64,000 bases of DNA. It comes from Propionibacterium sp. (GTDB lineage: Bacteria > Actinomycetota > Actinomycetes > Propionibacteriales > Propionibacteriaceae). The notes under the pieces were generated by a model that saw only the letters and a program-made list of their open reading frames with translations, was not told where the DNA came from and ran no database searches. The DNA lies in the NCBI GenBank assembly GCA_022837595.1, contig JALHFX010000003.1:26304-90303 (forward strand), given 5' to 3'. Both the position numbers and the translations under genes were made by a program. This document shows, in pieces, positions 52,365 to 61,291 of the stretch (the stretch's first letter is position 1; each line of letters starts with the position of its first letter).

Positions 52365-52538
52365 CCAGGGGCCAGCCTCTCTCGATCGAAGGGGGATCGC
52401 CGCATAGTCTATCTGCCGACACACAGAAACAGACCCTCAACAACCGCAGCCCGGCTCACCATCGACTCAGGCACTACTGTTGACCTCACAGGTGTGGACA
52501 TCAGGCACACCCTGCACATCCCGAGGGAGATCTGATCT

Positions 52539-53519
52539 ATGAGCGTTCTGGTAGTTGGCGGAGCAGGATACATCGGAGCGCATGTCGTCCGGTTGCTGCA
52601 AGATGCGCAGATCGACGTTGTGGTGATCGACGACCTGTCGAGTTCATCCGCCGAACGGGTCGGTGCTGCGCCGTTGGTTGAACTCGATATTTCAGCCCCC
52701 GAGGCCCCCGATGCGATCGCTGAGGTAATCCGCCAGCACTCGGTCGATGCCGTCATCCACTTCGCCGCGAAGAAGCAAGTTGGCGAATCGGTCGAGCGGC
52801 CACTGTACTACTACCGTCAGAATATCGGCGGCTTGTTGAACGTGCTCGACGCGATGGAGCGGGAGAACGTGAAGAAGATGATCTTTTCGTCCTCGGCCGC
52901 TGTCTACGGCGAGCCGGACGAAACCGTCGTCCTGGAAGACGCCCGCACAGCACCGATCAATCCCTACGGCGAGACCAAGCTGATCGGCGAGTGGATTCTG
53001 GCCGACTGCGAGCGCGCATGGGGCTTGAAGTGGGTGGCGCTACGCTACTTCAATGTCTCTGGTGCCGGCTGGCCCGAGCTCGGTGACTCCGCGATCATGA
53101 ACCTGATACCAATGGTGCTCGACAGGCTGTCCCGCGGCGAAGCACCACGCGTTTTCGGTGACGATTACGACACCCCGGATGGCACCTGCATCCGTGACTA
53201 CGTTCATGTTAAAGACCTAGCGGCAGCTCATGTCGTCGCGATCGGTGCGCTGGACGGTGAACTGAGTCACCACCAATTCAATGTGGGCACCGGCACCGGA
53301 TCATCGGTGAGCGAAGTCATCAATGCGATCGGTGAAGTCTCCGGTCTGGACACGACGCCGATCATCGAACAGCGACGCGCTGGTGATCCGCCGAAACTCA
53401 TCGCCAATGCCGACCGTATCGCCGCCGAAATGGACTTCGAGGCCCATCTGGGGCTTCGCGAGATCGTCGATTCGGCCTGGGAGGCGTGGCAGGCAGGCCC
53501 GAACCGCATCGAGAAGTAG
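52539..53519 (+). CDS. galE: UDP-glucose 4-epimerase
   Basis: 326 residues of the extended SDR family. VVGGAGYIGAHV binds NAD, VIHFAAKKQVGES and FSSSAAVYGEP follow, and the catalytic pair is Tyr143 and Lys147 in NPYGETK. It converts UDP-glucose to UDP-galactose, the substrate Glf uses. GGGAGATC precedes the ATG. It stands within the envelope block, not beside galT or galK, which fits a role in polymer synthesis rather than galactose catabolism. Confidence 0.95.
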   Translation: MSVLVVGGAGYIGAHVVRLLQDAQIDVVVIDDLSSSSAERVGAAPLVELDISAPEAPDAIAEVIRQHSVDAVIHFAAKKQVGESVERPLYYYRQNIGGLLNVLDAMERENVKKMIFSSSAAVYGEPDETVVLEDARTAPINPYGETKLIGEWILADCERAWGLKWVALRYFNVSGAGWPELGDSAIMNLIPMVLDRLSRGEAPRVFGDDYDTPDGTCIRDYVHVKDLAAAHVVAIGALDGELSHHQFNVGTGTGSSVSEVINAIGEVSGLDTTPIIEQRRAGDPPKLIANADRIAAEMDFEAHLGLREIVDSAWEAWQAGPNRIEK

Positions 53520-53535
53520 AAGCAGGAGCCACCAG

Positions 53536-53579
53536 GCCAGTAGGTGGCGGCTACTGCGTCGTCGGTAGCCGCTACTGGC
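53536..53579. terminator. Bidirectional terminator between galE and the DUF2304 gene
   Basis: GCCAGTA (53536-53542) plus GCGGCTAC (53547-53554) pair with GTAGCCGC (53565-53572) plus TACTGGC (53573-53579): a 15-bp stem with a 4-nt bulge and a 10-nt loop. It follows the galE stop by 16 nt and contains the stop codon of the opposite gene. The GCGGCTAC/GTAGCCGC core is shared with the repeat cluster at 3033-3184. Confidence 0.7.
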
Positions 53580-53946
53580 TTTCGGCCAAGCGACGCCCCG
53601 CCTCGGCCGCAGGCTCGGCATCGTCGATAGCGATCCGCCGGGCGAGAGCAGTGAAGCGCCGATCACTCTCGGCATGACGTGATTTCGATGTCATCGAATG
53701 GCTGATGAACACGACAACCAGCCCGTAGAGCAGTAGGTCTGTACCGCGTCCGACCCCGACCAGTGCCGCGAGCCACGTGAGCCAACTCGGGTAAATGACC
53801 GCTGCAATGGCCGCGACCAGCAGCAACAGGTAAGTCAACCTGCGGATGGCCAGTGGGCGGGCACCCTTGCGAGGCACCAGCAGGATAGCCATCAACACAA
53901 TCAGGGCAGCGATGAGCACCACCTTGATGACGATCTGATCACCCAT
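53572..53946 (-). CDS. DUF2304 small membrane protein
   Basis: 124 residues with three hydrophobic helices and a charged C-terminal tail. Matches the DUF2304 pattern (FISHSMTSKSRHAESDRRF at the cytoplasmic end). Such proteins are commonly encoded next to a DPM1-like glycosyltransferase, as here (7 nt gap), and may anchor or assist it. GTAGGAG precedes the ATG. Confidence 0.8.
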   Translation of the reverse strand: MGDQIVIKVVLIAALIVLMAILLVPRKGARPLAIRRLTYLLLLVAAIAAVIYPSWLTWLAALVGVGRGTDLLLYGLVVVFISHSMTSKSRHAESDRRFTALARRIAIDDAEPAAEAGRRLAESQ

Positions 53947-53953
53947 GATGCTC

Positions 53954-54625
53954 CTACCGATCCAAGAAGAGTTCGTTGAGGATGTTTACCGAGTTCCACA
54001 AAGACTGGCCCTTGGCCCGCGAGTAATCCGTGTAGATGATGTGCACCGGCTCTTCGGCGTAGCGAAGATTGTGCCGCGCGATCTCCTGCAAGATTTCGGA
54101 GCCGTGAGCCATCCGGTTCTGACGGATTTGTATCTGCTCCGCCGCTGAACGCGAAAAAGCTCTCAACCCATTGTGGGTATCGGTAACTTTCAGCCGAGTC
54201 GTGATGCGCTCGAACATCACCGCAGCTTTCAGCACGATCCGCTTCATGAACCCGGCCTCGACCTTCGCGTCCAGGAATCGGGAGCCGAGCACGACGTCGA
54301 GATCCTCAGTGCGCAGCCGCTGCACCATCCGCTCAGCGTCCTCGGTCCGGTGCTGCCCGTCGGAGTCGAAGGTCACCACGTACTTCATCTCAGGATCGCC
54401 CAGCACATAACTGATCCCGGTTTGAAGGGCAGCACCTTGTCCCAAGTTGACTGGATGCGTCACCACGACGGCGCCGGCTTGCGCGGCGACCTCACCAGAA
54501 TTGTCAGCAGAACCATCGTCCACGCACACGATCTTGCTGAATGTTTTGCGCGCGTGTCGAATAACATCTCCGACGACGGTGCCCTCGTTATACAGCGGGA
54601 CGACCAGCCAGGTGTCAGTATTCAC
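53954..54625 (-). CDS. Family 2 glycosyltransferase, polyprenyl-phosphate sugar synthase type (DPM1-like)
   Basis: 223 residues. LVVPLYNEGTVVGDVI at the start, VCVDDGSADNS and the metal motif FDSDGQH are typical of dolichol/polyprenyl-phosphate mannose or glucose synthases. No membrane helix of its own, so it may rely on the DUF2304 partner. It could make the lipid-phosphate donor used by the GT-C enzymes in this block. GTG start preceded by GAGGGAAG. Confidence 0.87.
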   Translation of the reverse strand: MNTDTWLVVPLYNEGTVVGDVIRHARKTFSKIVCVDDGSADNSGEVAAQAGAVVVTHPVNLGQGAALQTGISYVLGDPEMKYVVTFDSDGQHRTEDAERMVQRLRTEDLDVVLGSRFLDAKVEAGFMKRIVLKAAVMFERITTRLKVTDTHNGLRAFSRSAAEQIQIRQNRMAHGSEILQEIARHNLRYAEEPVHIIYTDYSRAKGQSLWNSVNILNELFLDR

Positions 54626-54689
54626 AAACTTCCCTCAATCATCGTCGTTCATCCCGCAGTCTAGCTGTCTGCCGATCGCCTCACGGCAT

Positions 54690-54720
54690 GACGGGCCGCG
54701 CCGATATAGCGCAGCCCGTC
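54690..54720. terminator. Terminator after the beta-propeller gene
   Basis: GACGGGC plus GCGC (54690-54701) pair with GCGC plus GCCCGTC (54709-54720) across a 7-nt loop, with one internal mismatch, 33 nt after the propeller gene stop. No T-run. Confidence 0.55.
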
Positions 54721-54752
54721 CACAAACCCTCCAGCTACTGCCTTCAGATTCG

Positions 54753-55862
54753 TCAGCCCAATTGATAAAGCACACCGTCGCCGGTATCGGTGGAGCCGGT
54801 GACGAAGACCGCACCGGTGGTCGGATCCATGGTCATACCGGTCAGCCCAGCCCCGACGTTGATCTTGCCGAGTACCTCGAAAGAGGCCATGTCAATAACC
54901 GTCACCGTGTTCGACGCGATGACGTAAATGACTCCGGCATCCGGGGCAACCATGATCTCGGACGGTCCGCCTTGTACCTGGATCGTCTCCCCGAGCTCAT
55001 TCCCGTCCAAATCGATGACCGTCACCGAGGCATCGCCGACGTTGGCCACGTAGGCGCGCCTTGCTTCGGAATCGATCGCGATCTGCGAGGGGTTGGATCG
55101 CACGCCGATGGCACCGGTCTCCAGCTGGGCTTCCGGGTCGATAATCGAGACCGTATTGTCCAAACGGTTCGCCACGTAGGCGATCCCGGTCGCCGGATCG
55201 ACTGCGATACCAACCGGACGCGCGCCGGTCGGGGAGGTCCACAGCGTCTCTCGCGATTCGGAATCGATCGCCGAGACTGTCGCACCCGCCATGTCGACGA
55301 CGTAGACGATCGCGCCGTCGGGGCTGACCGCGACACTGATCGGACGCTCGGCAACCGGGATCTCAGCGACGACGGAAGCGGAAGAATCGGTGAAATCAAC
55401 GAAGCTGACCGTCCCCGAGCTGGAGTTCGCCACGTAGGCTCGCCCTCCGCCCGGGGCCAGAGCGATGCTCTTCGGGCCACTGCCGACCGGCACCGAAGCC
55501 AGCGTCGTCTGCGTGTCAGGGTCGACTAGCGTCACGGTGCCCTCGATTTCGTGGGCGACCAGCAAGAGGCCCGTATGGGCGTCGAATACCACGGCCGACG
55601 GATGCCGGTCGATGGTCTCGGAGGTGACCACCTCCGTTGCATAGCCGACAGGTTCATCGACTTGCAACGGGGCGATCGTTACTCTTCCGCTCGGCTCAGC
55701 TGATGCCTGCCTCGATGAGGCAGCCGCGCTTGCTGAAGGCGCGCCCTGCTCGCCGGGGGTTGCTTGCGGCCCACAGGCGCCGAGCAGCAATACCGAGACG
55801 CAGGCTGTTGCCGCGAGGGCTGAAGCCCCGATCCGACGACGAGTCTTCGTGCTAACGCGCAT
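54753..55862 (-). CDS. Lipoprotein with YncE-like 7-bladed beta-propeller
   Basis: 369 residues. Lipoprotein signal ending VLLLGAC, then an Ala/Ser-rich linker to about residue 55. From there repeated strands of the kind VAVSPDGAIVYVVDMAGATV and VAVDPATGIAYVANRLDNTV recur about every 42 residues, the YncE/YVTN pattern. Probably an extracytoplasmic binding protein without enzymatic activity; the ligand is unknown. GAGGAGG precedes the ATG. It lies 20 nt after the deacetylase, so it is likely co-transcribed with it. Confidence 0.87.
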   Translation of the reverse strand: MRVSTKTRRRIGASALAATACVSVLLLGACGPQATPGEQGAPSASAAASSRQASAEPSGRVTIAPLQVDEPVGYATEVVTSETIDRHPSAVVFDAHTGLLLVAHEIEGTVTLVDPDTQTTLASVPVGSGPKSIALAPGGGRAYVANSSSGTVSFVDFTDSSASVVAEIPVAERPISVAVSPDGAIVYVVDMAGATVSAIDSESRETLWTSPTGARPVGIAVDPATGIAYVANRLDNTVSIIDPEAQLETGAIGVRSNPSQIAIDSEARRAYVANVGDASVTVIDLDGNELGETIQVQGGPSEIMVAPDAGVIYVIASNTVTVIDMASFEVLGKINVGAGLTGMTMDPTTGAVFVTGSTDTGDGVLYQLG

Positions 55863-55882
55863 CCGTCCTCCTCAGTGGTAAA

Positions 55883-58780
55883 TCAGAATGGGCAGTACAC
55901 CGGGTTGTCATCGAAGTAGACCTCGCCGGGTTCGGGGTCCCCGCCGATGATCGCAGAGACGGTGACCAGGGTGTACCCCTCGTCTTGAAGGTCAGCGATG
56001 ATGCTAGGCATAGCATCTGCTGTTGGCCGAGTCAGCTGCCACAGCCCGTTCTCCGACCGGCTGCTGCTGGTGACGCCATCATGCATGAGCACAATCGCGT
56101 CGCGACCTGCGACATCCATGGTTGCCCAATAGACGTCATTGGCGCTCGTCCGCTCGTAGTCGAATGTGTTCTCGGTCCACATGATGGTGGCCAGGCCCGC
56201 ATCGCCTGCGGCATCAGCCGTCGTCGGGTTGTAGTGACCGTAGGGTGGACGCCAGCTGTTCGGCTTGGGGCCTACCGCCCACTTGTACTCCGCTACGGCC
56301 GCATCAAGGTCGAATTTAACGTAGTCGTAGCCAAAGTCGCAGTAGTGGACGTGTTCCCAACCATGTAGGCCAACCTCCATACCGGCTTCGTACTTATGGC
56401 GACTCGCGTCAGGATCCTTCTTGATGTTCACACCGACGTCGTAGAAGGTGGCTTTCGCGCCGGCGTTCACGAACGAATTGAGCAAGCTGTCGCTGAAGTC
56501 GAGTGGGCCGTCATCGAAAGTGAGGGCGATACACTTCAGTGCGTCACAGTCTGCTTCTCCAGAGACGTCGAGGCCCAATGTCTTAGAGGCGGTATTACCG
56601 TACTGATCCTTGACAGTGACAGTGACATCGAACCAGCCCTCGACGGTTGGGTAACCCCAGATATCGCCGTCGTTGTCGATGATCAGCCCGCTTGGCAGAC
56701 CAGTCGCCGACCACTGATAGCCCGGCACACCGCCCTGGGCAGCGATCCGCTCGTCGTAGTAGGCGTCCTTCACGGCCATCGGCAGCGTATTCGTACTGAT
56801 ACTCAGTGCAGCATTCACTACCCAATTGATCTGACTCGACGCGCGCACGCCCTCGCCATCTCTCACCTGCACAGTCATGGTGCCCTGGCCTACTCGGCTC
56901 GGGGTGCCGGTCAACTTGCCATCAGTGGACAACGTCAAGCCGGCGGGCACACCAGTAGCACTCCAGCTCAGCTGCCCAACTCCGTTCTTGGCGGCGAAGG
57001 TTGCGCCTGGATATGTGGCATTGACGACACCGATCGGCACCGAGGTGGTAGTTATCTGAAGCGCCGAGCCTGAATCAGCCGCTACCCGCAAGGACAGGGT
57101 GATCGTCTCGCTGGTTCCACCGGCGTCGGTGACTGTCAGCTTCACTGAACTGGTGCCAGCGGCCGTCGGTATGCCGCTGATCACACCCTGTGAAGAGATC
57201 GTCAAACCCGCGGGCAGGCCGGTCGCGGCCCAAGTGAAGGGCAGTACGCCACCGGAGGCACGAAGTGGTGTTTCATATGCCACATCTTTGACACCGCCGG
57301 GCAGACCCGTCGACTGAATCGTGAGTTCGCTCGGGTGCGCCAGCCGGTACATGAAGACCGCCATCATCTCGCGGGTCACCGAGTCGAACGGATCGAAAGT
57401 GCCGTCGTCGGCGTTGTTAGCGACGCCCTTCTGGTAAACCCACGACATTTCCTTGTAGAACTGCTGGGTGGTGGCGACGTCGTAGAAGAGCGAAACCGCC
57501 GGTGGTGCATAGGAAGGGTTCCCTGCAGCGCGGTACATGAAAGCGGACATCGCGTCCCGGGCGGTCTCATTGAACGGACGGAAAGTACCATCCGACCAAC
57601 CCGTCGAAATACCCGACTGCTTCATCCAGGCCATTTCTTTGAAGAACTGCTGCGAGGTAGAAACATCGTTGAAAGGCGAGGTAGTCGGCACAGTAAATGT
57701 CGGCTCACCCTGGAAACGGTAGAAGAACGCAGCCATCGCATCTCGCGCGACCGGCTCTGAGGGACGGAATGTTCCGTCAGACCACCCGGTCGAGATCCCT
57801 GCAGAATTCATCCACGCGATCTCCTTGTAGTAAGGGTGATCGAGCGGAACGTCGGAGAAGGGAGACTCTTGGGTGACCTTCAGCTGGAGGCTGGCCGAGG
57901 CGGTCTTGCCGTTCGCGTCGGTGACCTTCACCTGCACGGTGCTGTTGCCTGTAGCGGACGGTTGTCCGGTGATCACGCCATCGTCGGCAATCGTCAAACC
58001 AGCGGGCAGTCCAGTAGCTGACCAGGTAAACGGCTGCTTCCCACCCGAGGCACGAAGGGTGGCCGTGTAGTTCACCCCAACGAGGCCCGCGGGCAGATCG
58101 GCCGACTGGACCGTGAGCTCACGCGCAACCGGATGCTCAAGCCCATACATGAAGACGGCCATCATCTCGCGGGTGACCGGCTCCAGCGGCTCGAAAGTGC
58201 CGTCGTCAGCGTTATTCGCGACGCCGGTGTCGAAGGCCCAGGCCATTTCCTTGTAGAACTGCTGGGTCGTCGTCACATCGTCGAAGGGCGAGACTGCCGG
58301 CGGCGTATAGGCCGGCTCACCCGCCACCCGGTACATGAAAGCAGACATTGCGTCGCGGGCAGTCTGATTGAACGGACGGAAGGTACCGTCCGACCAACCC
58401 GAGGAAATACCCGCGTCCTTCATCCAGGCCATTTCCTTGAAGAACTGCTGCGAGGTAGAAACATCGTTGAAAGGCGAGGTAGTCGGCACAGGGAATGTAG
58501 GCTCACCCCGGAAACGGTAGAAGAATGCCGCCATCGCATCGCGCGCAACCGGCTCATCGGGGCGGTACTCGCGGGTCCCGTCGTCCAGCGTCCAACCGGT
58601 CGAGATCCCCTGGTCGTACATCCATTGGATTTCCTTGAAGTACCGATGGCTCGTCGAGACATCGGTAAAAGGCGAGTCATCGGCGTGAGCCGGGGTGCTC
58701 ACCAAGGATATGGATGCCAACAGGATCGCAACCAGCAGTGCGAAGACACCGCGGCGTTGCCTTTGGCGGGAGTTCGTCAT
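55883..58780 (-). CDS. Giant secreted polysaccharide deacetylase with six SLH-like repeats and four Ig-like domains
   Basis: 965 residues. Signal peptide residues 1-34 (VSTPAHA). Then SLH x3, Ig-like 1, SLH x3, Ig-like 2, Ig-like 3, Ig-like 4 and a C-terminal NodB-type deacetylase (about residues 740-950). The deacetylase has TFDDGP, the metal pair in HGWEH, RPPYGHYN and the catalytic His in LMHDG. The two SLH3-Ig blocks are a tandem duplication of 798 bp. It probably removes acetyl groups from peptidoglycan or another N-acetylated wall sugar while bound to the wall. The ATG at 58778-58780 has GAGGAAA upstream. The third SLH unit in each block is divergent (VANNADDGTF, REMMAVFMY). Confidence 0.92.
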   Translation of the reverse strand: MTNSRQRQRRGVFALLVAILLASISLVSTPAHADDSPFTDVSTSHRYFKEIQWMYDQGISTGWTLDDGTREYRPDEPVARDAMAAFFYRFRGEPTFPVPTTSPFNDVSTSQQFFKEMAWMKDAGISSGWSDGTFRPFNQTARDAMSAFMYRVAGEPAYTPPAVSPFDDVTTTQQFYKEMAWAFDTGVANNADDGTFEPLEPVTREMMAVFMYGLEHPVARELTVQSADLPAGLVGVNYTATLRASGGKQPFTWSATGLPAGLTIADDGVITGQPSATGNSTVQVKVTDANGKTASASLQLKVTQESPFSDVPLDHPYYKEIAWMNSAGISTGWSDGTFRPSEPVARDAMAAFFYRFQGEPTFTVPTTSPFNDVSTSQQFFKEMAWMKQSGISTGWSDGTFRPFNETARDAMSAFMYRAAGNPSYAPPAVSLFYDVATTQQFYKEMSWVYQKGVANNADDGTFDPFDSVTREMMAVFMYRLAHPSELTIQSTGLPGGVKDVAYETPLRASGGVLPFTWAATGLPAGLTISSQGVISGIPTAAGTSSVKLTVTDAGGTSETITLSLRVAADSGSALQITTTSVPIGVVNATYPGATFAAKNGVGQLSWSATGVPAGLTLSTDGKLTGTPSRVGQGTMTVQVRDGEGVRASSQINWVVNAALSISTNTLPMAVKDAYYDERIAAQGGVPGYQWSATGLPSGLIIDNDGDIWGYPTVEGWFDVTVTVKDQYGNTASKTLGLDVSGEADCDALKCIALTFDDGPLDFSDSLLNSFVNAGAKATFYDVGVNIKKDPDASRHKYEAGMEVGLHGWEHVHYCDFGYDYVKFDLDAAVAEYKWAVGPKPNSWRPPYGHYNPTTADAAGDAGLATIMWTENTFDYERTSANDVYWATMDVAGRDAIVLMHDGVTSSSRSENGLWQLTRPTADAMPSIIADLQDEGYTLVTVSAIIGGDPEPGEVYFDDNPVYCPF
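57070..58665 (-). repeat. 798-bp in-frame tandem duplication inside the deacetylase gene
   Basis: Two units, about 57868-58665 and 57070-57867, each encode three SLH-like repeats and one Ig-like domain. Identical or nearly identical stretches recur exactly 798 bp (266 codons) apart, for example GAAGAACTGCTGCGAGGTAG at 57641 and 58439. Much of the similarity extends to third codon positions in the second SLH unit, so the copies are young or kept alike by recombination. Confidence 0.88.
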
Positions 58781-58990
58781 CGTCAGGTTTCCTCCACAAT
58801 CGACTGCGTTAATCTCGGTCTCCACTGATCTCGGCCACCGGGCTCGGGTTCGGCGTGCAGTCGAAGGCCGGGCCGGCGGTGCTGCAGAGGAATCGCTGCT
58901 TGGTAGTCATACTGTGGAGACAGCCAAACCGGAACAATTTCGACGCATGACACATCGATCTGCCCCGGAATTTAGGTGTAAAGCGCTCCT

Positions 58991-59019
58991 ACCATAACAC
59001 CGCACGCGTTCAGCTCCAA
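58991..59019 (-). promoter_or_regulatory. Candidate promoter of the deacetylase gene
   Basis: On the minus strand TTGGAG (59014-59019) and TATGGT (58991-58996) are spaced by 17 nt. The transcript would have a leader of about 200 nt; the 58781-59137 gap holds no gene but includes a small CCCTCG-CGA-CGAGGG hairpin at 59042-59056 upstream of the promoter. Confidence 0.45.
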
Positions 59020-59137
59020 CACGCCGATCGACTTGTTTAGACCCTCGCGACGAGGGATGCGGTTCGACCAAGATGTCGCCTGCACCGGTACCGGCAAGCG
59101 AACACCCTGGGTACCGGAATCCCACTGATTATTCGGC

Positions 59138-59587
59138 TCAGGCCTTGTCGGACGGCATTTCACGACTTGCCAAGGCCGTTTCGGTAGCGCTGCGCGGGTA
59201 GACCCAGTACTTCATGATCGGGAAGTTCCAGATCGTGGTCAGAGCGGTCGAGACGATCTTGCCGAGCAGGTAGAGACCAAAAAATCGGTCGAACCCCTCG
59301 ACGATGACGGAGGTGAGAGCCATGTTCACCGCCAGCAGAATCCCGTACCGAATCGCCGAGTTACCCATTCGCAAATCAGCACTGAAAGTGAACTTGCGCT
59401 GCAATAGGAAGCTGTACAACGTTGACAATGCGAATGCGATCGCCGCCGACAGCCATGCTGGAACCCCAAACCCAGACTTGAGGAGTGCCAGGCTGCCAAA
59501 ATCGATCACGAAGGCAGAGCCGCCGACAAGCAGATAGCGGACCATCTGCCAGACGGCGGGCGGCACTCTATCAACCAGGTTGCGCAT
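59138..59587 (-). CDS. GtrA-family membrane protein
   Basis: 149 residues with four membrane helices; YLLVGGSAFVIDFGSLALL near the N-terminus is the GtrA signature. GtrA-type proteins help flip polyprenyl-phosphate-linked sugars across the membrane. The ATG at 59585-59587 has GGAGAGGAG upstream. It could serve the GT-C transferases and the DPM1-like enzyme in this window. Confidence 0.88.
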   Translation of the reverse strand: MRNLVDRVPPAVWQMVRYLLVGGSAFVIDFGSLALLKSGFGVPAWLSAAIAFALSTLYSFLLQRKFTFSADLRMGNSAIRYGILLAVNMALTSVIVEGFDRFFGLYLLGKIVSTALTTIWNFPIMKYWVYPRSATETALASREMPSDKA

Positions 59588-59676
59588 CTCGTTCTCCTCT
59601 CCGACGCGTCGCAAAGGTTAGCAGTCGGACCTTAACAGGCAAGCCCTGGACGACGGGCGGTCAACACAGTAACCGC

Positions 59677-59949
59677 CTATCGCACGTGGAATCCGCGGAT
59701 ACCAAGTGGCGTTTGTTCGCTCACGCGACACCTCTGAACTCTGGCCCATGTGGGCCCATGCTGCAGCCACTCGATCATCTGCGCGACCGCGTCCGCCCGA
59801 CCCTCGACCCATGCCTCGACCGAACCGTCGAGCAGATTGCGAACCCAACCATTCAGGCGGAGCCGCTGCGCTTGGTCGACAGTCGACCAGCGGAAGCCGA
59901 CACCTTGGACGAGTCCACTCACTTCCACCTGCACTGCTCGACTAGTCAT
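59677..59949 (-). CDS. Acylphosphatase
   Basis: 90 residues, the normal size. VSGLVQGVGFRWS holds the phosphate-binding loop with Arg20, and GWVRNLLDGSVEAWVEG holds the catalytic Asn38. It hydrolyses acyl phosphates such as acetyl phosphate or 1,3-bisphosphoglycerate, and is of interest given pta-ackA in the same window. The gap to GtrA (59588-59676) is empty. Confidence 0.92.
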   Translation of the reverse strand: MTSRAVQVEVSGLVQGVGFRWSTVDQAQRLRLNGWVRNLLDGSVEAWVEGRADAVAQMIEWLQHGPTWARVQRCRVSEQTPLGIRGFHVR

Positions 59950-60035
59950 GGATCCATGATGGCAACCCGCTGGCCATCTGACTACCGGGATTTGCCACTC
60001 CGCAGCATAAAATGGACGAGACGTTTGGAGGTTTC

Positions 60036-61247
60036 ATGACTTTACCCCCCCTTCAGTTGACTCGCCGTAGCGCATTGCTCGGTGCCGCAGGCCTGGCTCT
60101 CGTCGGGTGCAGCAAATCCGGAGCGGCCGACGAGACGTCGGGAGCAAGCACCTCGCCCGACCAGAAGACCAACGCTGACGGCCCCAGTGCCGCGTCCATC
60201 ACCATCAGCAGCCCGCACGGCTTGGAGGCCATGTGGCCCAATGAGCCGATCGACATCACCGTTGCCAATGGCACCGTGAGCACCGTTCGGGTGACCGACG
60301 AGACCGGCACCGAGATCCCCGGCAACGTCACCGACGGCCAGTGGATGCCCGAGCGTGGCGCCTTGCATGTGCGATCCCATTACACGGTCGAAGTAACCGC
60401 GAGCGACGCCAAGAAGCGAACGGCGAGCGAGACCGCGTCAATCGCCACCGTCGATCCTGCCCTGGTGGTCGAAGTCGATTTCCGTTACGCCGACGGTGTG
60501 GCCGTCGGAAACGGTATGCCTATCTGGGTGCGCTTCGATATGCCGGTGAACGATGATCAGCGCGCGGCCATCGAAAAGACCGCGTCGGTGCAGACGAATC
60601 CGCAGCAGGAAGGATCGTGGGGTTGGGCGGATTCCACGACACTGTTCTGGCGTCCCCGTGAGTACTGGCAGCCCGGCTCGACCGCGCATGTCGAGGTCCA
60701 AGCGGCCGGCCTACCTGCCGGCGACACCTGGATCCTCAATGACGCGGCCGCTGACTACGCCTACGGTGATCTGCGCGTGCTGGTTACCGATATCGACGGC
60801 CATCAGCTGACCTGCTACCAAAACGGCGAGGTCGTCAACACCATTCCGGTTAGCTGCGGCAAACCGGGCATGGAGACGATGACGGGCACCAAACTCATCA
60901 TGGACAAGCAGAACCCGGTGGTGATGGACTCGGAGACCTTCGGAGTCCCGAACACCTCAGCAGACGGTTACCGCACGACCGTCAACTGGGCGCAGCGGAT
61001 CACGTGGTCGGGTGAGTATTTCCATGCAGCACCTTGGGCTGACTACGCGCATGGCTACCAGAACGTCAGCCACGGTTGCACCGGCATGACCGACGCGAAT
61101 GCCTTGTGGCTGTACAACTTCACCCAGATCGGTGATCCCGCCGAGTTCACGGGCAGCAGCTTCGATGTCCAGCCCTATCAGACGATCGGCTGCTGGACCT
61201 ACAGCTGGGAAGACTGGCAAGCGCAAAGTGCCTTGTCACAGACCTGA
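60036..61247 (+). CDS. L,D-transpeptidase lipoprotein with Ig-like domains (LdtMt2-like)
   Basis: 403 residues. LTRRSALLGAAGLALVGC is a lipoprotein signal with a twin-arginine flavour; Cys25 is the lipidated residue. Two Ig-like domains (about 55-225) resemble the actinobacterial Ldt layout. The YkuD catalytic domain (about 240-365) has the HGYQNVSHGC motif with His346 and Cys348. It forms 3->3 crosslinks in peptidoglycan. The C-terminal WTYSWEDWQA tail is typical. GGAGG precedes the ATG at 60036. Confidence 0.94.
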   Translation: MTLPPLQLTRRSALLGAAGLALVGCSKSGAADETSGASTSPDQKTNADGPSAASITISSPHGLEAMWPNEPIDITVANGTVSTVRVTDETGTEIPGNVTDGQWMPERGALHVRSHYTVEVTASDAKKRTASETASIATVDPALVVEVDFRYADGVAVGNGMPIWVRFDMPVNDDQRAAIEKTASVQTNPQQEGSWGWADSTTLFWRPREYWQPGSTAHVEVQAAGLPAGDTWILNDAAADYAYGDLRVLVTDIDGHQLTCYQNGEVVNTIPVSCGKPGMETMTGTKLIMDKQNPVVMDSETFGVPNTSADGYRTTVNWAQRITWSGEYFHAAPWADYAHGYQNVSHGCTGMTDANALWLYNFTQIGDPAEFTGSSFDVQPYQTIGCWTYSWEDWQAQSALSQT

Positions 61248-61279
61248 TCGAGACCAGATGGTGTTTCTTCCTCGATCCG

Positions 61280-61285
61280 TAGAAT
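61280..61285 (+). promoter_or_regulatory. -10 box of a probable leaderless promoter for the aldo/keto reductase
   Basis: TAGAAT ends 6 nt before the ATG at 61292; a GAAGG in between is too close to serve as a ribosome binding site at normal spacing. Confidence 0.5.
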
Positions 61286-61291
61286 GAAGGC

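Noticed and set aside
54447..55529. 360-codon open frame opposite the beta-propeller and DPM1-like genes
   Set aside because: It crosses the end of one well-supported gene and most of another and has a low-complexity Arg/Asp/Gly composition.
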